Of a stretch of 64,000 nucleotides of DNA, positions 23,437 through 31,291 are shown piece by piece; the stretch's first letter is position 1; each line of letters begins with the position of its first letter. A program made the position numbers and the translations under genes. This DNA is from DAITQM01 sp036832975 (GTDB taxonomy: Bacteria > Pseudomonadota > Gammaproteobacteria > Xanthomonadales > Wenzhouxiangellaceae), in NCBI GenBank assembly GCA_036832975.1, contig DAITQM010000010.1, positions 22,345 through 86,344 on the forward strand, given 5' to 3'. Under the pieces are notes generated by a model. That model saw only the letters and a program-made list of their open reading frames with translations. It was not told the origin of the DNA and searched no databases.

Positions 23437-24276
23437 ATGCTGCGGACCACGGTTCTGATCGTCAATTACAACGCCGGCGGTGAATTGGCCGAGGGGGTCG
23501 GCGCAGTGCTGAACCGGGTCACACCGGTCAGCCTTTGGGTGATCGACAATGCGTCGAGCGACGACAGTGTCGAGCTTTTGCTCGCGCGGCACGGCGACGA
23601 TATCGAGTTGATCCGCAATGCCGAGAACCTGGGCTTCGCGCGTGCCTGCAATCAGGGGCTCGAACGCTGCGCCACGGAGTATCTGCTGATTCTGAACGCC
23701 GATTGCCGGCTGCCGCCGGGGGCGATCCGCGCTTTCGAGCAGGCGCTGGCCGCACGGCCGCTCGCCGGCCTGGCTTCGGGGTTGGTCTTCGACGCCGCGG
23801 GACGCGAGCAGCGCGGCAGTCGCCGGTGTTTGCCGACGCCGCGGCGCGTTGCCGGTGAATTGTTGCGCTGGCCGGGCGCCGGTCTCGATCAACGCCACCG
23901 TCCCGCGCCGGACGAGATCTGCGAAGTCGAGGCGGTCAGCGGCGCCTGTCTGTTTTTCCGGCGCAGCGCTTTGCAGGCGGTCGGCGGTTTCGATGAGGCG
24001 TACGAATTCCATTTCGAGGATCTCGACCTGATGGCACGCCTGGGCGATGCTGGCTGGCGGATTTTGTTGGTACCCGAAGTCCGCTTGCGGCACGTCGGAG
24101 GACTGTCGAGCCGCAGCCGGCCGTTGTGGGTGAGCCGCCAGAAACACCGCGGCCTTAAGCGCTATCTGGCCCGCCATTCCCGGCTGCCGGCACCGCTGCT
24201 GCACGGCATCGGGTTTTTGTCCTGGCTGCACTTCGTGCTCACCGCGCCGTGGGTTTGGCGGCGCCGGCGGATCTGA
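23437..24276 (+). CDS. Glycosyltransferase family 2 (rhamnosyltransferase-like)
   Basis: A 279-residue GT2 enzyme of the WbbL/rhamnosyltransferase type. 'TTVLIVNYNAGGELAEGVGA' begins the nucleotide fold, followed by 'VIDNASSDDS', 'ENLGFARACNQGLE', 'LLILNADCRLPPGAI' and the acceptor-side 'EVEAVSGACLFFRRSALQAV'. 'FHFEDLDLMARLGDAGWRI' is the ED region. The C-terminus has a hydrophobic stretch that may touch the membrane. The donor sugar is inferred only from the subfamily look. It lies upstream of gspE with an 84-bp gap; function is likely O-antigen or capsule assembly. Confidence 0.8.
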   Translation: MLRTTVLIVNYNAGGELAEGVGAVLNRVTPVSLWVIDNASSDDSVELLLARHGDDIELIRNAENLGFARACNQGLERCATEYLLILNADCRLPPGAIRAFEQALAARPLAGLASGLVFDAAGREQRGSRRCLPTPRRVAGELLRWPGAGLDQRHRPAPDEICEVEAVSGACLFFRRSALQAVGGFDEAYEFHFEDLDLMARLGDAGWRILLVPEVRLRHVGGLSSRSRPLWVSRQKHRGLKRYLARHSRLPAPLLHGIGFLSWLHFVLTAPWVWRRRRI

Positions 24277-24360
24277 AACCCCGGCCGTCGTTTGTGGTCA
24301 GAAGGGCGGCAAACCGGCTATTCTTTACGTTCCGGCGCCGCCGAATTGGCCGCGCCCTCC

Positions 24361-26115
24361 ATGACCGATCACCCGACGATGCCGCCATCCGCCGCCCAGC
24401 TACTCGATCCGACCGCACCGCCTGCCGTGGCGGAGAGCGATCCGGTGTGCGCCGACCTTTTGGCCCATGGCCGGCTGCGCCAGGAGGATTTGCAACGCGC
24501 CGCGCAATACCAGGCGCAACACGGCGGCAGCCTGCTGACGCTGCTGGTCCGTCTCGGCTTGGTCTCGGAGCGCGACCTGGCGGAGACCGAAGCGCGGATT
24601 TCGCAGCTCAAGTTGTTCACCACCCGCGATTACCCTGAAGAAACGCCGGTGCTCGATGCGGTCGCGCTGCGCTTTTTGAAGCAGCACAGGGTATTGCCGG
24701 TGGCCGCGACCGACGGCCGGATCGAAGTGGTGATGGCCGAACCGCGCGATACGTTCGTTTTGCAGGCGCTCGGCATGGCGACCGGCCTCGAAATCCAGCC
24801 GCACGTCGGCATCGGCTCGGAGATCGAAAACGCCATCGAGCGTTATTACGGCGGCGGCCGCTCGGCGATGGGGCAGATTCTCGAGGGTCTTGGCGAAACG
24901 GCGACCGGCGACGACGACGATGACATCGAGCACCTGCGCGATCTGGCTTCCGAAGCGCCGGTGATCCGGCTGGTCAACCTGATCATGCAGCGCGCCGTCG
25001 AATCGCGCGCTTCCGATATCCATATCGAACCGTTCGAAAACCGCCTCAAGGTACGTTACCGGATCGACGGTGTTTTGCAGGAGGTCGAGGCGCCGCCAGC
25101 CAGTTCGACCGCGGCGGTGATCAGCCGCATCAAGATCATGGCGCGGCTCAACATCGCCGAACGCCGCCTGCCGCAGGACGGCCGCATCATGCACCGCGTC
25201 CAGGGCAAGGAACTCGACTTGCGCGTCTCCACCGTGCCGACGTCGCACGGCGAGAGCGTCGTGATGCGTATTTTGGATCGCGAAAGCATCGTTTTCGATT
25301 TCACCCGTCTCGGTTTCGACGAATTCACCCGCAAGCGCTTCGTCAAGGCGCTCGAAATGCCGCACGGCATTATTCTGGTCACCGGCCCGACCGGCAGCGG
25401 CAAGACGACGACGCTGTACACCGCCTTGCAGCAACTCAATTCGCCGGAGCGCAAGATCATCACCGTCGAGGATCCGGTCGAATACCAGCTCGAAGGCGTC
25501 AACCAAATTCAGACAAAAGCGTCTATCGGACTGACGTTCGCCAATGCCCTGCGGGCCATCGTCCGCCAGGATCCCGACGTCATCATGATCGGCGAAATGC
25601 GCGATTTGGAAACGGCGCGCATCGCCATCCAGTCGGCGCTCACCGGCCACCTGGTGTTATCGACGATCCACACCAACAACGCCGCCGGCGGCGTGACCCG
25701 CATGCTCGACATGGGCGTCGAGGATTACCTTTTGACCTCGACGGTGAACGCCATCCTCGCCCAGCGCCTGGTCCGCAGGCTCGATCCGGCCAGCCGCGAA
25801 AGTTACGTTGCGCTGCCCGAGATGGTCAAGGAAACCGGTCTCGACCGGGTGACCGACGCCGAACCGGTGACGCTCTACCGCCCGCTGCCCAGCGAAGAAA
25901 ATCCGACCGGTTACCGTGGGCGGACGACGATCCTCGAATTGCTCCTGATGAGCGACGAGATCCGCCGGTTGATCATGCAGCACGCGACCAGCAGTCAGGT
26001 CGAGGCGCAGGCGGTCAGCGAAGGTATGCGCACGATGTATGACGACGGCCTGTTGAAAAGCCTGCGCGGCGAGACCACCGTCGAAGAAGTGCTGCGCGTG
26101 ACCCAAGAGGCTTAA
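24361..26115 (+). CDS. gspE: Type II secretion ATPase GspE
   Basis: A 584-residue cytoplasmic ATPase that powers the T2SS pseudopilus. The N1 domain (about 30-200) is followed by 'ASDIHIEPFENRLKVRYRID', Walker A 'GPTGSGKTTTLYTAL', the Asp box 'EDPVEYQLEGVNQIQ', Walker B 'DPDVIMIGEMRD' and the His box 'GHLVLSTIHTN'. The C-domain lacks the two CxxC zinc motifs most GspE proteins have between Walker B and 'GYRGRTTILELL'; no Cys occurs there. ATG 24361 was used; 24379 is possible. The last base of the TAA stop is the first base of MITE1 copy B, which separates it from gspF. Confidence 0.93.
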   Translation: MTDHPTMPPSAAQLLDPTAPPAVAESDPVCADLLAHGRLRQEDLQRAAQYQAQHGGSLLTLLVRLGLVSERDLAETEARISQLKLFTTRDYPEETPVLDAVALRFLKQHRVLPVAATDGRIEVVMAEPRDTFVLQALGMATGLEIQPHVGIGSEIENAIERYYGGGRSAMGQILEGLGETATGDDDDDIEHLRDLASEAPVIRLVNLIMQRAVESRASDIHIEPFENRLKVRYRIDGVLQEVEAPPASSTAAVISRIKIMARLNIAERRLPQDGRIMHRVQGKELDLRVSTVPTSHGESVVMRILDRESIVFDFTRLGFDEFTRKRFVKALEMPHGIILVTGPTGSGKTTTLYTALQQLNSPERKIITVEDPVEYQLEGVNQIQTKASIGLTFANALRAIVRQDPDVIMIGEMRDLETARIAIQSALTGHLVLSTIHTNNAAGGVTRMLDMGVEDYLLTSTVNAILAQRLVRRLDPASRESYVALPEMVKETGLDRVTDAEPVTLYRPLPSEENPTGYRGRTTILELLLMSDEIRRLIMQHATSSQVEAQAVSEGMRTMYDDGLLKSLRGETTVEEVLRVTQEA

Positions 26116-26358
26116 CCCAATAGTTGCATAAATTTTGCTCGACTTCATCAAATTCACCGTGAAATCATATAATTATGTTGCTATTAGCAAGAAAATCGAA
26201 TTCACCTAATGTGACGCGCCCGGTTTCTCGCCCAAGCTGGCGGCACATCTTGTCCGCTTCCCCTCGAACCGTAGAATTACTACGGTTCTTCGGAGAATCG
26301 GACAAGCTGCACTCACCAGCTTGACCGAGAATTCCGGGAATCTATGCAACAATTGGGT
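26115..26358 (-). mobile_element. MITE1 copy B (between gspE and gspF)
   Basis: A 244-bp copy, inverted relative to copy A, with the same ACCCAAT...ATTGGGT ends and the same central GAACCGTAG palindrome. It starts at the last base of the gspE stop and ends 16 bp before the gspF ATG, leaving the gspF ribosome site (GAGG at 26364) outside. The element adds a long hairpin between two genes that are normally coupled. Confidence 0.88.
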
Positions 26359-26374
26359 TGACCGAGGTAGAGGG

Positions 26375-27586
26375 ATGGCGCTTTTCGAATACAAAGCGGT
26401 GGCGCCCAACGGCGAAACGGTGCGCGGCACGATGGAGGCGGCGGACGTCAAGGCGGTGATCGGCCGCTTGCAGGAAGCGGGCAACCTGCCGCTGACGGCG
26501 CGCGAGGCCGGCGGCGGCTTCGGCCTGGAACGCTGGTTCGGCGCCGGGCGCGGCATCGGGGCGCGCGAGATCGGCGAATTCACCCGCCATCTGGCGACGT
26601 TGCTGGGTGCCGGGCTGCCGCTCGATCGCGCCTTGCACGTGCTGGTGGAACTCGCCGAGACGCCACGCCTGCGGCGCATGATCGACCAGGTACGCGACCA
26701 GGTGCGCGAGGGCGGCTCGCTGTCCGGGGCGCTCGAAGCGCAGCACGGCGTGTTTTCCCGGCTGTTCGTCAATATGGTGCGCGCCGGCGAAGCCGGCGGC
26801 TCGCTCGAACAGACGCTCGACCGGCTTGCCGATTATCTCGAGCGTTCCAAGGAATTGAAAGACCACGTCCTGACCGCGCTGTTTTATCCATTGTTGCTAT
26901 TTATTGTCGCGGGCGCCGCGGTCGTCATCCTGCTGGTCTACGTGATCCCGCAGTTCACGCCGATCTTCGAGGAGATGGGCGCCGAGCTGCCGTTGCTGAC
27001 GCGTCTGGTGCTCGGCGTCGCCGAATTCGTCCGCGACCGCTGGTGGTTGTTGTTCGGGCTTGCCGCCCTGGCCGTCTGGTGGTGGCGCGGGGCGCGCGCC
27101 GACCCGGCCCGCCGGTTGCAATGGGACACACGCTTTTTGCGCACCCGCTGGCTCGGCGACCTGCTCGCCAAGCTTGATGCGGCGCGTTTCACGCGGACCG
27201 CCGGCACGCTGCTCGAAAACGGCGTGCCGCTGCTCGGCGCCTTGTCGATCGCCCGCAACGTGCTCGCCAACAGCCATTTCCAGGGGTTGATCGAGGCGGC
27301 GGCCAAGGAGGTCAAAGGCGGCGCCGGGCTCGCCCGCACCCTGGCCAAGGACGAATATTTCCCGCGTCTGGCGCTGCAGATGATCGGCGTCGGCGAGGAA
27401 ACCGGCCAGCTTGACCGCATGCTGATCCGCGTCGCCGACACCTTCGACCGCGAGGTGCGGACGACGGTAGAGCGCCTTTTGGCGCTGTTCACGCCGGTGC
27501 TGATCCTGACCATGGCGCTGGTCATCGGCACCATCGTGATGTCGGTAGTGATGGCCATGCTGGGGATGAACGATTTAGTAGCTTAG
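26375..27586 (+). CDS. gspF: Type II secretion inner-membrane protein GspF
   Basis: A 403-residue platform protein linking GspE to the pseudopilus. 'ALFEYKAVAPNGETVRGTME' is the usual start. Two repeated GspF domains are seen, with 'FTRHLATLLGAGLPLDRALH' and 'FTRTAGTLLENGVPLLGALS'. Three membrane helices, including 'VLTALFYPLLLFIVAGAAVV' and a C-terminal one. ATG 26375 follows GAGG by 7 bp. The TAG stop is part of the TTAG target duplication of MITE2 copy A, so the element directly abuts the gene's end. Confidence 0.95.
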   Translation: MALFEYKAVAPNGETVRGTMEAADVKAVIGRLQEAGNLPLTAREAGGGFGLERWFGAGRGIGAREIGEFTRHLATLLGAGLPLDRALHVLVELAETPRLRRMIDQVRDQVREGGSLSGALEAQHGVFSRLFVNMVRAGEAGGSLEQTLDRLADYLERSKELKDHVLTALFYPLLLFIVAGAAVVILLVYVIPQFTPIFEEMGAELPLLTRLVLGVAEFVRDRWWLLFGLAALAVWWWRGARADPARRLQWDTRFLRTRWLGDLLAKLDAARFTRTAGTLLENGVPLLGALSIARNVLANSHFQGLIEAAAKEVKGGAGLARTLAKDEYFPRLALQMIGVGEETGQLDRMLIRVADTFDREVRTTVERLLALFTPVLILTMALVIGTIVMSVVMAMLGMNDLVA

Positions 27587-27737
27587 CAGGCTGTTGAAAA
27601 ACAGCCTGCTAATCCGGGCCACGGATGGCCCGGCGAAATCAGGCGCTCCTTAGCGGCTGATTTCGGGAGCGCAGCGAAAGTCGCGCCTTTCGCAAGCGAC
27701 GTTAAAAAACGCCAGGATGGCGTTTTTCAACAACCTG
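27587..27737 (+). mobile_element. MITE2 copy A (between gspF and gspG)
   Basis: A 151-bp element bounded by CAGGCTGTTGAAAAAC and GTTTTTCAACAACCTG, with a 4-bp TTAG duplication on both sides (27583-27586, 27738-27741). Inside is a chain of stem-loops: CAGGCTGTT/AACAGCCTG, CCGGGCC/GGCCCGG, a GAAATCAG.../...CTGATTTC stem and AAAAACGCC/GGCGTTTTT. No coding sequence. Copies at 45176 and 60756 are about 95% alike by eye. Confidence 0.88.
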
Positions 27738-27822
27738 TTAGTTCGCTCAGAATTATGAGTTTCACTGAGTGCTTGACCGCCGGCGTATGATGGCGGTATT
27801 TCGATGCGAAGAGGTGAAGACG

Positions 27823-28251
27823 ATGATGACAAGTTTCGGCGGCCGCTCGCAGGGCGGCTTCAGCCTGATTGAAATCCTGGTGGTGATGGTGCTGCTGGCG
27901 TTCATCGCGACGCTGGTCGTGCCCAATCTGATGGGCAAGACGCAAAAAGCGCAATACGACGCCGCCAAGCTGCACATCGACCGGTTGTCGATGGCAGTGG
28001 AGAATTATTTTCTCGATAACGGCGTGGCGCCCGAGCGGCTCGACGATCTGGTCAACGTCCCGGCCAACGCCCCCAACTGGACAGGGCCTTACGTCAAAGC
28101 GCAGATTTTGAAAGATCCGTGGGGCGAGGCGTATCAATACCGCTCGCCGGGCGAGCATGGCGAGTTCGATATCTTTTCGTACGGTGCCGACAAAGCTCCG
28201 GGCGGCGAAGGGCGCAATGCCGATATCACCAGTTGGGACCAGGGTAACTGA
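27823..28251 (+). CDS. gspG: Major pseudopilin GspG
   Basis: A 142-residue type IV pilin-like protein, main subunit of the T2SS pseudopilus. ATG 27823 follows GAGGTGA by 6 bp. The prepilin site is 'RSQGGFSLIEILVVMVLLAF', cleaved by the prepilin peptidase after Gly; Glu at mature position 5 is present. The C-terminus has the family's calcium-binding region 'LKDPWGEAYQYRSPGEHGEF' and 'SYGADKAPGGEG'. The peptidase gene (gspO/pilD) is not in this window. A MITE2 copy separates it from gspF by about 230 bp. Confidence 0.96.
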   Translation: MMTSFGGRSQGGFSLIEILVVMVLLAFIATLVVPNLMGKTQKAQYDAAKLHIDRLSMAVENYFLDNGVAPERLDDLVNVPANAPNWTGPYVKAQILKDPWGEAYQYRSPGEHGEFDIFSYGADKAPGGEGRNADITSWDQGN

Positions 28252-28747
28252 GCGGCCGCGCCGCAGGCCGCGCGGCCGCCGTTCGCCATTCCGGCGGCGC
28301 GGTGCGGCGGGTTTCAGTCTGCTCGAAATTCTGGTCGTGCTGGCCCTGATGGGCCTTCTGCTCGGCCTGGTCGGCGCTTCGCTGATGCGCAGCGGGGCGA
28401 GCGCCGAAATCCGCGCCCAGAGTCGCGAGATCGCCGCCGGCCTGCGCTATGCCCGGACCCGGGCGATGGTCCAAAAACAGCCGCAAACCTTCGAAGTCAA
28501 CGCCAACGACCGCTTCTGGCGCGCCGCCGACCGCCCGCAGCGCTCGCTCCCCGAGGACATGGACATCACGCTGCTCACCGCGCGCTCCGAAATCACCGGC
28601 GAGAACGCCGGCCAGATCCGCTTTTTCCCGGACGGTTCATCGACCGGCGGGCGGGTGACGGTCAGCGCCGGCGACCGGCACCGCTATATCGGCATTGCCT
28701 GGCTGACCGGCAAGATCACCCTGGCAGCCGACGACGAGGAGCGATGA
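28217..28747 (+). CDS. gspH: Minor pseudopilin GspH
   Basis: A 176-residue minor pseudopilin. The prepilin signature 'GAAGFSLLEILVVLALMGLL' lies near residue 30, preceded by an Arg-rich leader. The start is uncertain: ATG 28217 overlaps gspG by 35 bp and gives a long leader, but no closer ATG or GTG exists. The globular part carries 'GLRYARTRAMVQKQPQTFEV' typical of GspH. Overlaps gspI by ATGA. Likely part of the GspH-I-J-K tip complex. Confidence 0.85.
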   Translation: MPISPVGTRVTERPRRRPRGRRSPFRRRGAAGFSLLEILVVLALMGLLLGLVGASLMRSGASAEIRAQSREIAAGLRYARTRAMVQKQPQTFEVNANDRFWRAADRPQRSLPEDMDITLLTARSEITGENAGQIRFFPDGSSTGGRVTVSAGDRHRYIGIAWLTGKITLAADDEER

Positions 28748-29181
28748 ACACACCGCCCCGCCCGGCCGCCGGTTTTACGCTGCTCGAGGTGCTGGCCGCG
28801 TTCGTGCTGTTCAGCGTCACGTTCGCGGCGTTGATCCAGGTCTTGAGCGGCGCCTTGTACAACACCCGCAACGCCCAGGAAATGACCGAAGCCGGGCTGT
28901 GGGCGGCGTCGTATCTCAATACCCTCGGCGTCGAAACACCGCTCGAAGAAGGGGTATCGAGCGGCGAGTTCGACGACCAATATCGGTACGAAGCCGAAAT
29001 CCGCCTCTACGACGACGGCGAAACCGATCCGGCGCTCGACGAACTGATCCCGATCGACCTGCTCGAAGTCGATCTGACGGTGTATTGGGGTGAGCCGCCG
29101 CGCCTCCGCCAGGCGCGATTTCAGACACTGCGTTCGGCCGATCGCAACCTCAGGCAGGGCATCGCAGAGGGCCGGCGATGA
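28744..29181 (+). CDS. gspI: Minor pseudopilin GspI
   Basis: A 145-residue minor pseudopilin with the prepilin signature 'AAGFTLLEVLAAFVLFSVTF' near the N-terminus (short basic leader MNTPPRPAAG). In T2SS the GspI protein starts tip assembly with GspJ and GspK. The mature part includes 'AGLWAASYLNTLGVETPLEE'. The start overlaps the gspH stop (ATGA) and its own stop overlaps gspJ (ATGA), so the tip genes are translationally coupled. Assignment rests on order and length as much as on sequence. Confidence 0.85.
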   Translation: MNTPPRPAAGFTLLEVLAAFVLFSVTFAALIQVLSGALYNTRNAQEMTEAGLWAASYLNTLGVETPLEEGVSSGEFDDQYRYEAEIRLYDDGETDPALDELIPIDLLEVDLTVYWGEPPRLRQARFQTLRSADRNLRQGIAEGRR

Positions 29182-29900
29182 AGCGCTGCGACCACAGTGC
29201 AGCGCGCGGTTTTACGCTGCTCGAGATGCTGCTCGCCATCGTCTTGCTGGGCATGATCATGACGCTGGCGTACAGCGGCCTTCGGGGCGCGCTGCGCGCC
29301 ACACGCAGCGGCGAGGCGGCGATCGGCCAGGCCACCGACCTGCGCGCCGCCCATCTGTTCGTGCTGCGCCAACTCGAACGGATGCTGCCCCTGGCTTACG
29401 GCACGACCGATTCCGGTATCGTCGTCTTCGAGGGCGGGCGCGATTTCGTCCGCTTTGTCGCCCCGATGCCCGGCTATCTCGGGGCCGGCGGGCCGCACGT
29501 CCAGGAGTTGCGTTTTGTCTCGGCTGTGGACGGCGACGAGCTGGAATTCCGCTATGCGGTGCTCAGCGGTTATCAGGACGGCGACCTCGAAGCGGTCGAC
29601 CCGGTCGTGCTGTTCAGCGGCATCCGCGATGCCGAATGGCAGTTTATCGGCTTCGACGAAGACGGCAGCCTGACCGACTGGCAATCATCGTGGGATAACT
29701 CGTCGGCGATGCCGCTCGCCGTCGCCCTCGACGGTGAATTACCGGAATCTTACCGGCTGCGCTGGCCGGCACTGCGCGCCAGGACGATGATCGACAACAC
29801 CGGCGGCGGTGTCGTGCAGATGACGATGCCGCGCCAGGCGTTCCCCGGTCCGGCGGCGGGCCCCGGCCCCGGACCGGGAGGCCGCGACGATGTACGCTGA
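29178..29900 (+). CDS. gspJ: Minor pseudopilin GspJ
   Basis: A 240-residue minor pseudopilin. The leader 'KRCDHSAARGFTLLEMLLAI' holds the cleavage site before Phe and Glu5. 'AAHLFVLRQLERMLPLAYGT' is typical of GspJ, as is 'DFVRFVAPMPGYLG'. The Pro/Gly-rich C-terminus (PGPGPGG) is unusual but short. It forms the tip complex with GspI and GspK. It overlaps gspI by 4 bp and gspK by 11 bp. Confidence 0.88.
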   Translation: MKRCDHSAARGFTLLEMLLAIVLLGMIMTLAYSGLRGALRATRSGEAAIGQATDLRAAHLFVLRQLERMLPLAYGTTDSGIVVFEGGRDFVRFVAPMPGYLGAGGPHVQELRFVSAVDGDELEFRYAVLSGYQDGDLEAVDPVVLFSGIRDAEWQFIGFDEDGSLTDWQSSWDNSSAMPLAVALDGELPESYRLRWPALRARTMIDNTGGGVVQMTMPRQAFPGPAAGPGPGPGGRDDVR

Positions 29901-30792
29901 ACGGCCGGCATGGGCGCGCCAGCGCGGCGTGGCGCTGATTTTGGCGATTTGGGTGCTGGTGCTGCTCACTGTGCTGATCGGTGCCTACGCCGTGCTGGCG
30001 CGCGGCGAAAATCTCGAGGCGCGCAATCTGTTCGACGGTCTGAAGGCGCGCTATGCCGCCGAATCCGGCATCCACTACGCCGCCTATCAGATGCGCAATC
30101 CGCAGATCGAAACGCGGTGGAGCGCCGATGGCCGGCCGTACCCGATGAATTTCGGCGGCGCCGAAGTCGAGATCCGAATCACCGACGAAACCGGTAAAGT
30201 CGATATCAACGTCGCTCCGGCCGAGACCCTGATCCGACTGCTCGAAGGGCAGGGCATCGAGACCTCGCGGGCCGAGGAACTGGCGGCGGCGATCGAGGAC
30301 TGGCGCGACGGCGACGAACTGACCCGCCCGCTCGGCGCCGAAGCCGATGACTACCAGGCGGCCGGTTACACCTACGTGCCGCGCAACGGGCCGTTCGCCA
30401 CCGTCGACGAACTACAACAAGTTTTGGGTTTCGATTACGAACTGTACCGCGCCGTCGAACCGGGCGTGACGGTGTACTCGGGGCGCGGCCAGATCAATCC
30501 GGCCTTCGCGCCGCTCACCGCGCTTTTGACGATGCCGGAAATGACCCCGGAGCAGGCGCTGGATTTCATCACCCTGCGCGAGCAGCAAGATCCGCAGAGC
30601 GGCCTGCCGTTGACGCTGCCGGACGGCACCGCCGTGCTCGCCCAAGGCGGCGGTCTGACCTACAGCGTCGAAGCCCGGGCGACGCTCGCCAACCATATTT
30701 TTTACGACGTCCGGGCGACGATCCGGCTCGGCACCGATTATCTCGGCCAGCCGTTTCGTATCGTTCGCTGGCGCGAGGGCGAGTACAATTAA
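29890..30792 (+). CDS. gspK: Minor pseudopilin GspK
   Basis: A 300-residue pseudopilin, the largest and likely the tip cap. 'ARQRGVALILAIWVLVLLTV' is the prepilin region; as usual for GspK it lacks Glu at mature position 5. The inserted helical domain shows 'DETGKVDINVAPAETLIRLL' and 'LAAAIEDWRDGDELTR', typical of the family. The TAA stop is followed by CAGGCTGT, a relic of a MITE2 end. About 500 bp of repeats then separate it from gspL. Confidence 0.94.
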   Translation: MYAERPAWARQRGVALILAIWVLVLLTVLIGAYAVLARGENLEARNLFDGLKARYAAESGIHYAAYQMRNPQIETRWSADGRPYPMNFGGAEVEIRITDETGKVDINVAPAETLIRLLEGQGIETSRAEELAAAIEDWRDGDELTRPLGAEADDYQAAGYTYVPRNGPFATVDELQQVLGFDYELYRAVEPGVTVYSGRGQINPAFAPLTALLTMPEMTPEQALDFITLREQQDPQSGLPLTLPDGTAVLAQGGGLTYSVEARATLANHIFYDVRATIRLGTDYLGQPFRIVRWREGEYN

Positions 30793-31291
30793 CAGGCTGT
30801 CTTGAACTTCACCCGGCCGCGGCAATCTCACCTGATGCCGGTGGCGGCGGCGGTGGCGGCGATAGAGTGGTCCTATAGAACTTTGCGTCAATCGTGAACC
30901 CATACATCCATAACACGAATCCAAAAAACCCCCTCCCTAACCCCCCCCGCAAGCGGGGGAGGGGAATAAAGATGTGCTCCCCCGCCAGCGGGGGAATAAA
31001 GATGTGCTCCCCCGCCAGCGGGGGAATAAAGATGTGCTCCCCGGCCAGCGGGGGATGGAACTTAAAGATGTGCTCCCCCGCCAGCGAGGGGAGGGAAATA
31101 AAGATGTGCTTCCCCGCCAGTGGGGGGCAAATAAAGATATGCTCCCCCGCCAGTGGGGGATGGAAATTAAAGATATGTTCCCCCGCAAGCGGGGGGCGAG
31201 GGTGGGGGTGGATTTTTGCGCCGTGCATCGTTCATGAAATATGTAAGTCTCGATAAAGTTGCTTCCACGATGCTAATCCAAGAGCATAGCA
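30793..31291. repeat. Array of GC-rich hairpins between gspK and gspL
   Basis: From 30941 to 31197 there are eight near-copies of a stem-loop of the form CCCCCGC-cag-CGGGGG, spaced every 30-40 bp by AATAAAGATGTG-type linkers; units 2-4 (30977-31054) are an exact 30-bp tandem. The stretch stays open in several frames only because of the repeat, so encoded peptides such as 'KMCSPASGG' are not taken as a gene. A MITE2 end relic lies at 30793-30800 and a CCGGTGGCGG run near 30838. The array separates two blocks of the secretion operon. Confidence 0.85.

Noticed and set aside
30941..31197. Possible CRISPR array
   Set aside because: The repeated part is a palindrome with nearly constant short linkers. 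There are no unique spacers of even length and no cas genes.
30894..31256. Open frames on both strands with repeated 'MCSPASGG' or 'RWRGSTSLF' peptides
   Set aside because: They follow directly from the hairpin array, are open in several frames at once, and have no ribosome site; not a gene.
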